A stretch of 64,000 nt of DNA from Fusobacterium ulcerans (GTDB taxonomy: Bacteria > Fusobacteriota > Fusobacteriia > Fusobacteriales > Fusobacteriaceae), in NCBI RefSeq assembly GCF_003019675.1, contig NZ_CP028105.1, positions 1,628,282 through 1,692,281 on the forward strand, in the 5' to 3' direction. Below, piece after piece: positions 7,763 through 15,994 of the stretch; the stretch's first letter is position 1; each line of letters opens with the position of its first letter. The notes below the pieces were generated by a model, which was not told where the DNA came from, did no database searches, and saw nothing but the letters and a program-made list of their open reading frames with translations. A program made the translations under genes and the position numbers.

Positions 7763-8356
7763 TTATTTTATATATTGATTTATAAACTGAGTAATAGCTG
7801 CTTCAGCTTTTTTTCTTTCATAGTCGTTATAGTATTTAGAATATGGATCAAGAAATCCATGAGAAGCATCGAATATTGTAATAGACACATTTTTTTTATA
7901 TTGCAGTTCAGTAATTGTTGTTGATACATCAAAAGAATTTTCTTTTGCAAACAACAAAAGAGTAGGACAGACAGGATTTAAATCAGTATAATCTCTTATA
8001 CGTGAACCATAGCATGCAATGATTCCACTGTATAAAGAATTTTCTCCACACCTCCATGCAATAGTAGCTCCTGCACTGAAACCTAAAAGAAATATTTTAT
8101 TATATTGTTTTTTCAAACTATTAGCTAAATTATTTATTTCTGTATATTTATCAAAACCAACATTTTGAATAAAATAATTATACGCTTCATCAGATTCTTC
8201 GTATAAAAATGGAGTATGTTCAAGAAGATTAGGGCAAAAAATATCGAATCCCATTTTTTGATATTTTTGACATTGTTTTTTTATAAAATCATTAACTCCA
8301 TATATTTCGTGAAGTAAGATAATTGCCTGTTTTTTATTTTTTTTATTTCTTTTCAA
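7763..8356 (-). CDS. Dienelactone hydrolase-like alpha/beta hydrolase
   Basis: The 197-residue protein opens with KQAIILLHEIYGVNDFIKKQ, the dienelactone-hydrolase oxyanion segment. It continues with PNLLEHTPF, the nucleophile elbow GFSAGATIAWR (about residues 111-121) and a terminal DASHGFLDP carrying the catalytic His. The acid is probably Asp in ENSFDVS. The nucleophile is Ser, whereas classical dienelactone hydrolases use Cys, so this is a serine-type member and its substrate is open. The start codon appears to be TTG at 8356, preceded by GAGGTGG at suitable spacing; no ATG is available nearby. Confidence 0.8.
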   Translation of the reverse strand: MKRNKKNKKQAIILLHEIYGVNDFIKKQCQKYQKMGFDIFCPNLLEHTPFLYEESDEAYNYFIQNVGFDKYTEINNLANSLKKQYNKIFLLGFSAGATIAWRCGENSLYSGIIACYGSRIRDYTDLNPVCPTLLLFAKENSFDVSTTITELQYKKNVSITIFDASHGFLDPYSKYYNDYERKKAEAAITQFINQYIK

Positions 8357-8615
8357 GTAGCCACCTCATAAAATATGAATTTTTATCTTGATGTTCTTTT
8401 ATATTTCTTCTTAAAATTATACTATATTAATTTTTATTTGTCTATTTTCCTTCAATCTCATTTTTAGTTATATATTTTTTAATAAAATAGAAAATTTTCA
8501 GGATAAGAATGGATTTAATAATGAGCTAACATAATTTTTTTAAATTGGATACCAACATTTTTGTAAGGAATAAAGACAAAACAAAAATAAATAAAACATT
8601 TAATTTGTAAAAATA

Positions 8616-8644
8616 TTGACATTTAAATATATTATTGGTATAAT
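8616..8644 (+). promoter_or_regulatory. Consensus sigma-70 promoter of the gntR-symporter-racemase operon
   Basis: TTGACA (8616-8621), a 17-bp spacer and TATAAT (8639-8644) match the consensus exactly. The transcription start would fall inside the palindrome at 8644-8665. The remaining 8357-8615 is AT-rich and holds nothing I can name. Confidence 0.8.
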
Positions 8645-8665
8645 TCAAATGTCTAGACATTTGAA
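8644..8665. promoter_or_regulatory. Perfect 22-bp palindromic operator, HutC/GntR type
   Basis: The half-site TTCAAATGTCT is followed by its exact reverse complement, and the core GTCTAGAC fits the GT-N-TA-N-AC pattern known for HutC-subfamily GntR regulators. It overlaps the -10 box and start point of the first promoter, so autorepression by the GntR protein encoded 100 bp downstream is the simplest reading. Confidence 0.75.
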
Positions 8666-8697
8666 CAATTAAATATCTGTATATGGTTTTAATATTC

Positions 8698-8726
8698 TTG
8701 ACAAGTATTGCTACACTTTATACAAT
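8698..8726 (+). promoter_or_regulatory. Second, downstream sigma-70 promoter of the gntR operon
   Basis: TTGACA (8698-8703), a 17-bp spacer and TACAAT (8721-8726) lie about 40 bp upstream of the gntR start. It is outside the palindrome and could give a basal transcript. Confidence 0.55.
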
Positions 8727-8764
8727 GTAGAAGAGTTTTAAAATTTGGATAGGGTGTGGTTTGT

Positions 8765-9559
8765 ATGAAAAAATTAAAAAGTGATAGTCCAATCCCTCTT
8801 TATTATCAGCTCAGAGAAATCATAAGAGATAAAATAATGAATGAAGATTGGGGATATGGAACAGAGATACCTTCAGAATTGAAGCTTTGTGATGAGTTTA
8901 ATTTATGCAGAGCCACAGTAAAACAGGCAATGGATGGTCTTGTAAATGAGGGACTTATTGTAAGGAAAAAAGGAAAAGGATCTTTTGTAGTCTATCAAAA
9001 GATTACAGAAAATTTTCTGCTAGAACCAGCTTTTAGCAAAAAAAGTGGAGAAGCAGGATTGAATGATTACTCAACAGTGATTTTTTCAGATTTTACAGAA
9101 ACAGACAGAAGAATGCAAAAAGTATTGGAGCTAGAAGAGAATGGAGAAGTGTATCAAATAGAGAGGCTTCATTATATAGATGGAAAACCAGTTCTTTTAG
9201 ATACACACTATATCAATCCTAAATGGGCAGGAAATATTTCAAAGGAAGATATTAGAGAAATAGCTGTATATAAATATATTGAAAATACCTATGAAAAAAG
9301 TTTTACTAATTATAAAATAGGAGTACAGGCAATAATGCTTGATCAATATGAAAAAGAGCAGCTTGATTTTCCAGAAATTCCCACAGGGATGGTAGTAGAA
9401 TGTCTGTCATTTATAGGAAAAGAGCCTGTGGTATTCAACAGGAGAACTTACAGAGGAGATAGATGTGATCTTTGTTTAGAATTCATAGCTGTTAATCAAA
9501 AAATGGAAGTTGTCAATTCAGAGATTTCTATTGAAGAGAGAAATGGAAAACGTCATTAA
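8765..9559 (+). CDS. GntR-family regulator, HutC subfamily (UTRA effector domain)
   Basis: The 264-residue protein begins with the GntR winged helix (SPIPLYYQLREIIRDKI, then LCDEFNLCRATVKQAMDGL and GLIVRKKGKGSFV, about residues 6-77). A UTRA-type ligand domain follows (about 95-245), including VYQIERLHYIDGKPVLLDTHYI. It is expected to bind the palindrome at 8644-8665 as a dimer and to be released by a metabolite. A GTG at 8756 is also possible, but it overlaps the AGGGTG ribosome-binding site, so the ATG at 8765 is chosen. The two genes downstream suggest that an amino acid or dicarboxylate, or a product of it, is the signal. Confidence 0.9.
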   Translation: MKKLKSDSPIPLYYQLREIIRDKIMNEDWGYGTEIPSELKLCDEFNLCRATVKQAMDGLVNEGLIVRKKGKGSFVVYQKITENFLLEPAFSKKSGEAGLNDYSTVIFSDFTETDRRMQKVLELEENGEVYQIERLHYIDGKPVLLDTHYINPKWAGNISKEDIREIAVYKYIENTYEKSFTNYKIGVQAIMLDQYEKEQLDFPEIPTGMVVECLSFIGKEPVVFNRRTYRGDRCDLCLEFIAVNQKMEVVNSEISIEERNGKRH

Positions 9560-9642
9560 AACCTTCATCAAGTATTGAGCTGCAAAATAGTCAAGAATAG
9601 CGATCTTTCATATACTACTTAATTTTAAGTGGGGGGATTATT

Positions 9643-10866
9643 ATGTTAAAGAAGAAGATAGGATTAGCCAATAAGATATTGATTGGTATGATTCTGGGGG
9701 CAATAGCTGGACTTGTTATAGGACCAAAAATAACGGCAATAGCTGTCGTTGGGGATGTATTTTTAAGACTTCTTAGAATGTCAGTTGTACCTCTTATTTT
9801 TGCCAATGTTGTTTTGGCAGTAGCAGGTATGGGAGATTTGAGACGTCTTGGGAAGATTGGAGTTAAACTTGTTGTTATCTTTTTAGCTACAACATTTGTT
9901 GCAGCAGGTATTGGATTGTTTTCTGCTCTTGTGATAAAACCAGGGGTAGGATTTGTAATGACAGATGTCAGTGGAATAGTTGAAAAAGGGGCTCCTACTG
10001 TAAGCAGTGTTATTTTAGGATTTTTCCCTGTTAATATAATGCAGTCATTCTCAGAAGGAAATATGCTTCAGATAATTACTTTTGCTATATTTTCTGGTAT
10101 AGCTATCCTTCTATTAAAAGAAGAGGACAAAAAACGTGTGTTGGATATGTTTGGAACTCTTTCTCGTTTCATAATGATGATATTGAAATTTGTTATGGGA
10201 TTTACTCCATATGGGGTTTTTGCTCTTATGGCAACAACAACAGGAAAATATGGAACAGACATATTAGGACCTTTAGGAAAGTTTATAATTACTATTTACA
10301 TTGGATTAATGATACATGCTTTTGTAGTTTATGGTGGAATGTATCTGGCAGCTTCTGGAAAGAGCCCGATTGCGTTCTATAAGAAAATAGCTCCAGTATG
10401 GACTACAAGTTTTGCTACATGTAGTACTGCTGCAACTATACCAGTATCTATAAAAGTTTGTGAAGATGAATTGAAATTGAAAAAAGATATAGCTGGATTT
10501 ACTATTCCAGTAGGGGCAACAATGAATATGGATGGAAATGGACTTTGGTATGGAGTAGTAGCAGTATTTGTATCACAGGTACTGGGAATTGAAATGTCTT
10601 TATATCAAATGTTTATAGCTGTATTTACAGGAGTATTGATGACTTTAGGAAGTCCTGGTATCCCTGGTGGAATATTTGTTGCAACAACTATTTTCCTTAC
10701 AACTTTAGGGCTACCGATAGAATTTGTAGGTCTTTTAGGTGGAATCTTCCGTATAATGGATATGGGAATCACTACTGTAAATGTAGTGGGATCTGTAGTC
10801 GTAGCTGCTGTATTAGATGCTGGTGAAAGAAAGAATGAGCAGAGAGAAGCAGTTGAGGAGGGATAA
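9643..10866 (+). CDS. Dicarboxylate/amino acid:cation symporter (DAACS/SDF family)
   Basis: The 407-residue protein has the glutamate-transporter plan. N-terminal helices come first, followed by a serine/small-residue re-entrant loop represented by FATCSTAATIPVSIKVCED (about 267-285), then the NMDGNGLWYG cation-binding motif near 297-306, and a second re-entrant loop with LGSPGIPGGI. Members import glutamate, aspartate, other amino acids or C4-dicarboxylates with Na+ or H+. The next gene starts 2 bp after this one, so uptake of an acidic amino acid that is then handled by a racemase-like enzyme is plausible. Between the GntR gene and this ATG lies a small ACTTAA/TTAAGT hairpin directly before the GGGGGG ribosome-binding site. 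Confidence 0.9.
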   Translation: MLKKKIGLANKILIGMILGAIAGLVIGPKITAIAVVGDVFLRLLRMSVVPLIFANVVLAVAGMGDLRRLGKIGVKLVVIFLATTFVAAGIGLFSALVIKPGVGFVMTDVSGIVEKGAPTVSSVILGFFPVNIMQSFSEGNMLQIITFAIFSGIAILLLKEEDKKRVLDMFGTLSRFIMMILKFVMGFTPYGVFALMATTTGKYGTDILGPLGKFIITIYIGLMIHAFVVYGGMYLAASGKSPIAFYKKIAPVWTTSFATCSTAATIPVSIKVCEDELKLKKDIAGFTIPVGATMNMDGNGLWYGVVAVFVSQVLGIEMSLYQMFIAVFTGVLMTLGSPGIPGGIFVATTIFLTTLGLPIEFVGLLGGIFRIMDMGITTVNVVGSVVVAAVLDAGERKNEQREAVEEG

Positions 10867-10868
10867 TA

Positions 10869-11576
10869 ATGAAAGAAAAAGTTGTGGGAATATTAGGTGG
10901 AATGGGACCAGAAGCTACTATAGATCTTTTTGCCAAAATAGTAGAAGAAACACATGCAAAATGTGATGAAGATCACTTGAGAATAATAGTGGACAATAAT
11001 CCAAAAATGCCAAGCAGACAGGATGCAATCATGAAAGGGACAGAAAGTCCAGTTGCAGCTATGGTTGCTACAGCAGAAAATTTAAAAAAAGCGGGGGCTG
11101 ACTTTATAATAATTGGGGCAAATACAGCACATTATTTTTATGACGAAGTTGCCAGTCAAGTAGATATACCATTTTTACATATAATAGATGAAGCAGTAAA
11201 AGAGATGATGCGTCAGGTGCCAGGAATAAAAAAAGTGGGGGTAATGGCAACTAATGCAGCTGTGAAGATTAAATTATATGATAAATGCTGTGCAAAGTTT
11301 GGAATAGAAGTAATAGCTGCAAAAGAGGAAGTACAGAATAAAGTACATGATACTATATTCGACTTTAAATACAATGGGGTTACAGAAAAAAATGTAAAAG
11401 ATGCCACAGATTGTGCTGAATATTTTATAGAAAATGGAGCAGAGGCATTAATAATGGGATGCACAGAAATCCCAATTATATTAAAAGGAAAAAGTTTTAC
11501 AGTGCCTCTTATAGATCCTAATGATATTATAGGAAAAGTGGCAGTAGCTTACGCAAAAAATAAATATGAATTATAA
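10869..11576 (+). CDS. Aspartate/glutamate racemase-family protein with one catalytic Cys replaced
   Basis: The 235-residue protein has the Asp/Glu racemase fold: VGILGGMGPEATIDLF at the N-terminus, a NPKMPSRQDAI substrate loop, ANTAHYFYDE at 84-93, and MGCTEIPIIL at about 196-205. These racemases normally use two cysteines, the first in a CNTAH motif and the second in GCTE. Here Cys198 is present, but the first position is Ala84. This could alter the reaction to a one-base or epimerase-like activity, or leave the protein catalytically weak. It is the last gene of the GntR-symporter operon. An exact substrate is not assigned. Confidence 0.82.
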   Translation: MKEKVVGILGGMGPEATIDLFAKIVEETHAKCDEDHLRIIVDNNPKMPSRQDAIMKGTESPVAAMVATAENLKKAGADFIIIGANTAHYFYDEVASQVDIPFLHIIDEAVKEMMRQVPGIKKVGVMATNAAVKIKLYDKCCAKFGIEVIAAKEEVQNKVHDTIFDFKYNGVTEKNVKDATDCAEYFIENGAEALIMGCTEIPIILKGKSFTVPLIDPNDIIGKVAVAYAKNKYEL

Positions 11577-11616
11577 AAACAAGGTGGTTCAAAGCAATTT
11601 TGAGCCACCTTGTTTT
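11576..11616. terminator. Bidirectional terminator hairpin, copy 1 of a 41-bp exact repeat
   Basis: AAAACAAGGTGGTTCAAA pairs with TTTTGAGCCACCTTGTTTT across a GCAA-containing loop, giving an 18-bp stem with one G:U. It separates the convergent racemase and sigma-54 activator genes. The same 41 bases recur at 16980-17020. Confidence 0.85.
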
Positions 11617-11618
11617 AA

Positions 11619-13175
11619 TTATTCAAGGCCAAGTTCTTTGAGTTTTCGATAAAAAGTTCTTCTGCTTAGTTTAAGAAGTTCAATAGCTTTTGATCTGTTA
11701 TTGTTACATTTATTTAAAGCATCTATAAAAATGTCATGTTCATATTGTGTTACAGCATCTTTTAGAGAGGTATAATTTTTTATGAAATGATTATTAGTAG
11801 TTAAATTTTGAATATTTTCTTTTTCTTGTATAGATGCAGGAATATCTGTTAAAAGTATTGTGGAAGAATTGCAAAGGATAACTGCATATTCTATTGCATT
11901 TTTTAATTCCCTTATATTACCAGGCCATTTATAATTATAAAAATAATTATAAACATCAGAAGAGAAAATAAGAGATTTCCCATATTTTTTATTAAATTTT
12001 GAAAGGAAAAAATTAGATAATAAAATTATGTCATGTTTTCTATTTCTTAAAGGTGGAATATCAAGAGTTATGACATTTAAACGATAATAAAGATCTCTTC
12101 TAAATAATTTTTTTTCAATAAGCTCTTCAAGATTTTGGTTAGTTGCTGCAATTATTCTCACATTAATAGCAATATTTTTAGAACTTCCTATTTTTTCAAT
12201 TTCTCCTTCTTGAAGTACTCTTAAAAGTTTTGCCTGCATAGATAGAGGGGTGTCGCCTATTTCATCTAAGAAAATAGTCCCTCCTTCTGCTAATTGGAAT
12301 TTTCCAAGTTTTCCACCTTTTTTAGCTCCAGTAAAGCTGCCGTCTTCATATCCAAATAATTCGCTTTCAATAAGGTTTTCAGGTATAGCAGCACAATTTA
12401 CAGTGATAAAAGGTTTATTATTTCTAAGACTATTTTTATAAATGAAATTTGTTAAAATTTCCTTACCAGAACCATTTTCTCCTCTTATGAGAACTACTGC
12501 ATCAGTTTTTGCAACAGATAATGCTTTTGATATCAAATTTGAAAATTCAGGAGTATCACCTATAAAGTCAGAATTTTTAAGTTCTTGCTGTTCTTTTATC
12601 TGATTGCTAAATCCTTCTGCAACATCAGATATTCTTTTAACTTCATCATTTAATTGTGTGATTTCAGTAATATCTTTAAATATAGAAAAAGCTCCTTCAA
12701 AACTACCATTATTAAACAGAGGGAAAAGACGGATAGATACATATTTTTTTAAAGACTTAATATAAGTTTTTTCCTTTGAAACTGCTTTTTTTGTTTTTAA
12801 AACTTTTATTAATTCTGTATCTTGTTCAATGTTTTGGATATATTTTCCAATGATTTTTCTTTGAGGAATATTAAGGATTTGACTATATCTTGAGTTGGTA
12901 TAAAAAATTCTTCCAGTGGTGTCTATAATAATAACTGCTTCTTCAATATTGTCTAAAATATTAAAAAATTTTATATTTTTAAATTTTTCTATTAAGAAAA
13001 TAAGAAATTCATTTTTAATTTTTCCAACAATATCATTGTTTTGATTTATAATATAAGTATATTCATCCTTTAGATTAATATCTTCAATTGATAATAAAGA
13101 AACCAGAGTTTCTTCATTGAGATATTTTCCTAAGGATTTTTCAAAATGGGGAGACATGATATCAGATAATTTCAT
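11619..13175 (-). CDS. Sigma-54-dependent transcriptional activator with PAS domain
   Basis: The 518-residue protein has a PAS sensor at about 70-190 (NIEEAVIIIDTTGRIFYTN). A AAA+ domain follows with Walker A GENGSGKE at 232-239, the sigma-54 contact loop GSFTGA at 279-284, Walker B IFLDEIGD at 301-308 and the arginine-finger region RRDLYYRLNV near 359-368. The Fis-type helix-turn-helix lies at about 487-518. The contact loop has Ser in place of the usual Ala (GAFTGA). The ATG at 13175 follows AAGGAGG, although the frame is open further upstream. The gene is divergent from the HMG-CoA reductase operon, which has a -24/-12 promoter, so it is the likely activator of that operon. The PAS ligand is unknown. 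Confidence 0.93.
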   Translation of the reverse strand: MKLSDIMSPHFEKSLGKYLNEETLVSLLSIEDINLKDEYTYIINQNNDIVGKIKNEFLIFLIEKFKNIKFFNILDNIEEAVIIIDTTGRIFYTNSRYSQILNIPQRKIIGKYIQNIEQDTELIKVLKTKKAVSKEKTYIKSLKKYVSIRLFPLFNNGSFEGAFSIFKDITEITQLNDEVKRISDVAEGFSNQIKEQQELKNSDFIGDTPEFSNLISKALSVAKTDAVVLIRGENGSGKEILTNFIYKNSLRNNKPFITVNCAAIPENLIESELFGYEDGSFTGAKKGGKLGKFQLAEGGTIFLDEIGDTPLSMQAKLLRVLQEGEIEKIGSSKNIAINVRIIAATNQNLEELIEKKLFRRDLYYRLNVITLDIPPLRNRKHDIILLSNFFLSKFNKKYGKSLIFSSDVYNYFYNYKWPGNIRELKNAIEYAVILCNSSTILLTDIPASIQEKENIQNLTTNNHFIKNYTSLKDAVTQYEHDIFIDALNKCNNNRSKAIELLKLSRRTFYRKLKELGLE

Positions 13176-13219
13176 AAGATGAACCTCCTTAATAAGAATA
13201 AAATGTAGCGAAAATGATA

Positions 13220-13231
13220 TAGTATATACTA
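13220..13231. promoter_or_regulatory. Candidate upstream activating sequence for the sigma-54 activator
   Basis: TAGTATATACTA is a perfect 12-bp palindrome centred about 98 bp upstream of the -24 element. This is the distance expected for an enhancer-binding protein site. It lies in the intergenic space between the divergent activator and its presumed target operon. Confidence 0.45.
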
Positions 13232-13322
13232 AATGATACCATATTTTTTTATAAAGTGCCATTAAGTATACAATAAAATAAAGAAATATATTAAAAGCTG
13301 AAAAAAAGCCTATTTATAGCAA

Positions 13323-13338
13323 TGGCATTAGTTTTGCT
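13323..13338 (+). promoter_or_regulatory. Sigma-54 (-24/-12) promoter
   Basis: TGGCATTAGTTTTGCT matches the sigma-54 consensus TGGCAC-N5-TTGC, with GG and GC at the exact required 12-nt phase. It sits about 50 bp upstream of the HMG-CoA reductase start. No comparable sigma-70 promoter is obvious in the same interval. Confidence 0.78.
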
Positions 13339-13384
13339 TATATAAAAGGCAGAGGCAATAAAAAATAATTAAGGGAGTGAGGAT

Positions 13385-14647
13385 ATGAAACAAAGTAGTT
13401 ATTCAGGATTTTTTAAACTATCACCAGAGGAAAGATTAAGAGAAGTGACAGAATTTTGTAATTTAACATCAGAAGAGCAAGAAATATTAAAAGATCCAAA
13501 TTGCTTGGATATGGATAAGGCTGATCATATGATAGAAAATGTAATTGGACGTTTTGCTCTTCCATTGGGAGTGGGACTTAATTTCAAGATAAATGAAAAA
13601 GATTATCTTATACCTATGGTAAGTGAAGAACCATCAGTAGTTGCAGCAGCAAGTAATGCAGCAAAGATAATAAGAGAAAGCGGAGGTTTTACAACAAGCA
13701 ACACAGGTTCTGTTATGATAGCTCAAATTCAGATTACAGATGTAGCAGATCCTCATTTTGCAAAAATTGTCATAGAAGAAAATAAAGAAAAAATAAAAAC
13801 TTTATGTAATGAGAAGGATCCTATTCTTGTAAAGTTTGGTGGAGGAATGGAAGATTTAGAAGTTCGTATTATAGAGAGCATAATAGGAAAAATGGTAATT
13901 GTTCATCTTAAAGTTAATACTTTAGATGCTATGGGAGCTAATGCAGTAAATACCATGGCAGAGGCTGTGTCTCCTTTATTGGAAGAGTTGACAGGAGGAA
14001 GAGCTTTTCTAAGAATATTATCTAATCTGGCCATTCACCGTTTGGCAAGAGCGAGAGTAAAGATAAAAAAAGAGACTATTGGAGAAGATATTGTAGATAA
14101 AATAATAACAGCATATGCTTTTGCAGAAGCAGATCCATTTAGAGCAGTAACTCATAATAAAGGAATAATGAATGGAATAATTCCAGTAGTTTTAGCAACT
14201 GGAAATGATACAAGAGCTATTGAGTCAGGAGCACATGCATATGCTTCTATAACAGGAAGATATACATCTCTGACAACTTGGGAAAAGGATAAAAATGGTG
14301 ATTTAGTAGGAACAATAGAACTTCCTATGGCTGTTGGATTAGTAGGGGGAGCAACAAAAATACATCCTACTGCAAGAGTAGCAGTAAAAATGCTAGGAGT
14401 AAAGTCAGCAGCTGAACTTGGAGAAATAATAGCCAGTGTAGGGCTAGCAAATAACTTTGCTGCAATAAAGGCATTAGCTACTGAAGGAATTCAAAGAGGA
14501 CATATGTCACTTCATGCAAGAAACTTGGCAACAGTGGCAGGAGCTAAGGGAGAGGCTTTAGAATCAATAGTAGTCCAAATGATAAAAGAAAAAAATGTTC
14601 GCTTAGAATATGCACAGGAATTGTTGAAAAAATTTAATTCAAAATAA
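13385..14647 (+). CDS. mvaA: Hydroxymethylglutaryl-CoA reductase, class II (degradative type)
   Basis: The 420-residue protein carries class II HMG-CoA reductase landmarks: ENVIGRFALPLGVG (51-64), SEEPSVVAAAS with the catalytic Glu at about 82, THNKGIMNG with Lys259, TGNDTRAIESGAHAYA with Asp275, and RGHMSLHARNLA with His373. By family knowledge class II enzymes interconvert mevalonate, CoA and NAD(P)+ with HMG-CoA. In Pseudomonas mevalonii the homologue works in the mevalonate-degrading direction. The neighbouring permease and HMG-CoA-lyase-like gene, plus sigma-54 control, favour degradation here. Mevalonate synthesis for isoprenoids is unlikely, since no other mevalonate-pathway gene is present and a DXS-like gene lies elsewhere in the window. 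All four catalytic residues are intact. Confidence 0.93.
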   Translation: MKQSSYSGFFKLSPEERLREVTEFCNLTSEEQEILKDPNCLDMDKADHMIENVIGRFALPLGVGLNFKINEKDYLIPMVSEEPSVVAAASNAAKIIRESGGFTTSNTGSVMIAQIQITDVADPHFAKIVIEENKEKIKTLCNEKDPILVKFGGGMEDLEVRIIESIIGKMVIVHLKVNTLDAMGANAVNTMAEAVSPLLEELTGGRAFLRILSNLAIHRLARARVKIKKETIGEDIVDKIITAYAFAEADPFRAVTHNKGIMNGIIPVVLATGNDTRAIESGAHAYASITGRYTSLTTWEKDKNGDLVGTIELPMAVGLVGGATKIHPTARVAVKMLGVKSAAELGEIIASVGLANNFAAIKALATEGIQRGHMSLHARNLATVAGAKGEALESIVVQMIKEKNVRLEYAQELLKKFNSK

Positions 14648-14670
14648 ATTTCAATGAGGGGAGGAATTAA

Positions 14671-15960
14671 ATGGTAGCAATTATAGTTTCATTAATTCTT
14701 TTGATTTTTCTGTCTTTTAAGAAAATAAATATAGTAGTAGTTGGAATATTGGCAGCAGCAGTGATGGCATTATTGTCAGGGCAACCAGTACTTACTGCCA
14801 TCAAAGATTCATATATGATGGGGGCAGCTGGGTTTGTTCAAAACAACTTTTTAATATTTTTCTTCAGTGTGCTTTTTGGGAAAGTGATGGAAGAAACAGG
14901 ATCAGCAGCTTCTATAGCAAAATTTCTAGCAGAAAAATTAGGAGAGAAATATGCAATTTTAGGAGTGATATTTGCTGGAGCAGTTTTAGTATATGGAGGA
15001 GTGACTACTCTTGTGGTAGTATTTAGTCTGTATCCAATAGCACTATCATTGTTTAAAAAAGCGAATCTTCCAAGATATTTGCTTCCAGGTGCAATAGCAG
15101 GAGGATGCTTCACATTTGCATGTGCAAATTTTCCAGGGACACCTAATTTAGTAAATGTTATTCCTATACAATATCTTGGAACTACAACAATGGCGGCTCC
15201 AGTAGTTGGAATAGCAGCAGGACTTGTAGTTATGTTGCTGGTATGTGTATTTTTTCTAAGAGAAGCAAAAAAGGCTAAACTTAGAGGAGATATTTTTATA
15301 GATGATGAAGACACAATAAAGAGTCTTGCAAAAGTTAATTCTATTGAGAAACTTCCTAGTCCTTTTGTATCAGTATTGCCAATAATTCTGATACTGGTAG
15401 TTTTAAATATTTTAAAACAGGATGTAATACTTGCAATGTTATGTGGAATAATATTATGTGTAATACTGTTCTTTAAAAATCTTGGAAATATATTGGATAT
15501 ATTTAATTATTCTTCAAAAAATGCAGCTATAGCTATTATAAATACAGCAGTAGTAGTAGGATTTGGTGCTGTTGTAAAAAATTCATCAGGATTTCAGCAA
15601 TTATTTGATTTTAGTACAAATTTAAAGGGATCACCTCTTGTTTCTTTTGGAATAATGACAACTGTACTGGCAGGTGCATGTGGCTCAGGCTCAGGAGGAT
15701 TGGGAATAGCTTTAGAAGCTATGGCTTCTAGGTATCTGGCATTAGGATTGAGTCCTGAAATACTTCATAGAGTAGGATCAGCAGCATCTGTAGGATTGGA
15801 TAGCCTTCCTCATAATGGAGCTGTGATAACACTTTTGACAATAAGCGGAACAACTCACAAGGAAGCATATAAATATATATTTTTTCCTACTGTAGTATGT
15901 ACTTTGGCTGGACTAGCAGTAAGTATTTTATTAGGAACAATTTTATATCCTGTTTTATAA
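14671..15960 (+). CDS. GntP-like permease, candidate mevalonate importer
   Basis: The 429-residue protein is almost entirely hydrophobic, with about 12 membrane segments. It has the GntP-family signatures of an early SGQPVLTAI/ SYMMGAAGF region, NFPGTPNLVNVIP at about 151-163, and GACGSGSGGLGIALE and HNGAVITLL in the C-terminal half. GntP and related ion-transporter-superfamily carriers import gluconate and other hydroxy acids with protons. Its place between HMG-CoA reductase and HMG-CoA-lyase-like genes, with 23 and 34 bp gaps, makes mevalonate or another branched hydroxy acid the probable cargo. That is inference; no transport specificity can be read from sequence. Confidence 0.82.
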   Translation: MVAIIVSLILLIFLSFKKINIVVVGILAAAVMALLSGQPVLTAIKDSYMMGAAGFVQNNFLIFFFSVLFGKVMEETGSAASIAKFLAEKLGEKYAILGVIFAGAVLVYGGVTTLVVVFSLYPIALSLFKKANLPRYLLPGAIAGGCFTFACANFPGTPNLVNVIPIQYLGTTTMAAPVVGIAAGLVVMLLVCVFFLREAKKAKLRGDIFIDDEDTIKSLAKVNSIEKLPSPFVSVLPIILILVVLNILKQDVILAMLCGIILCVILFFKNLGNILDIFNYSSKNAAIAIINTAVVVGFGAVVKNSSGFQQLFDFSTNLKGSPLVSFGIMTTVLAGACGSGSGGLGIALEAMASRYLALGLSPEILHRVGSAASVGLDSLPHNGAVITLLTISGTTHKEAYKYIFFPTVVCTLAGLAVSILLGTILYPVL

Positions 15961-15994
15961 AAGAAAAAATGAAATATTTAAAAAGGAGAAAGGG

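Noticed and set aside
13176-13262. N-terminal extension of the sigma-54 activator
   Set aside because: The extra 29 residues have no ribosome-binding site, while the ATG at 13175 is preceded by AAGGAGG.
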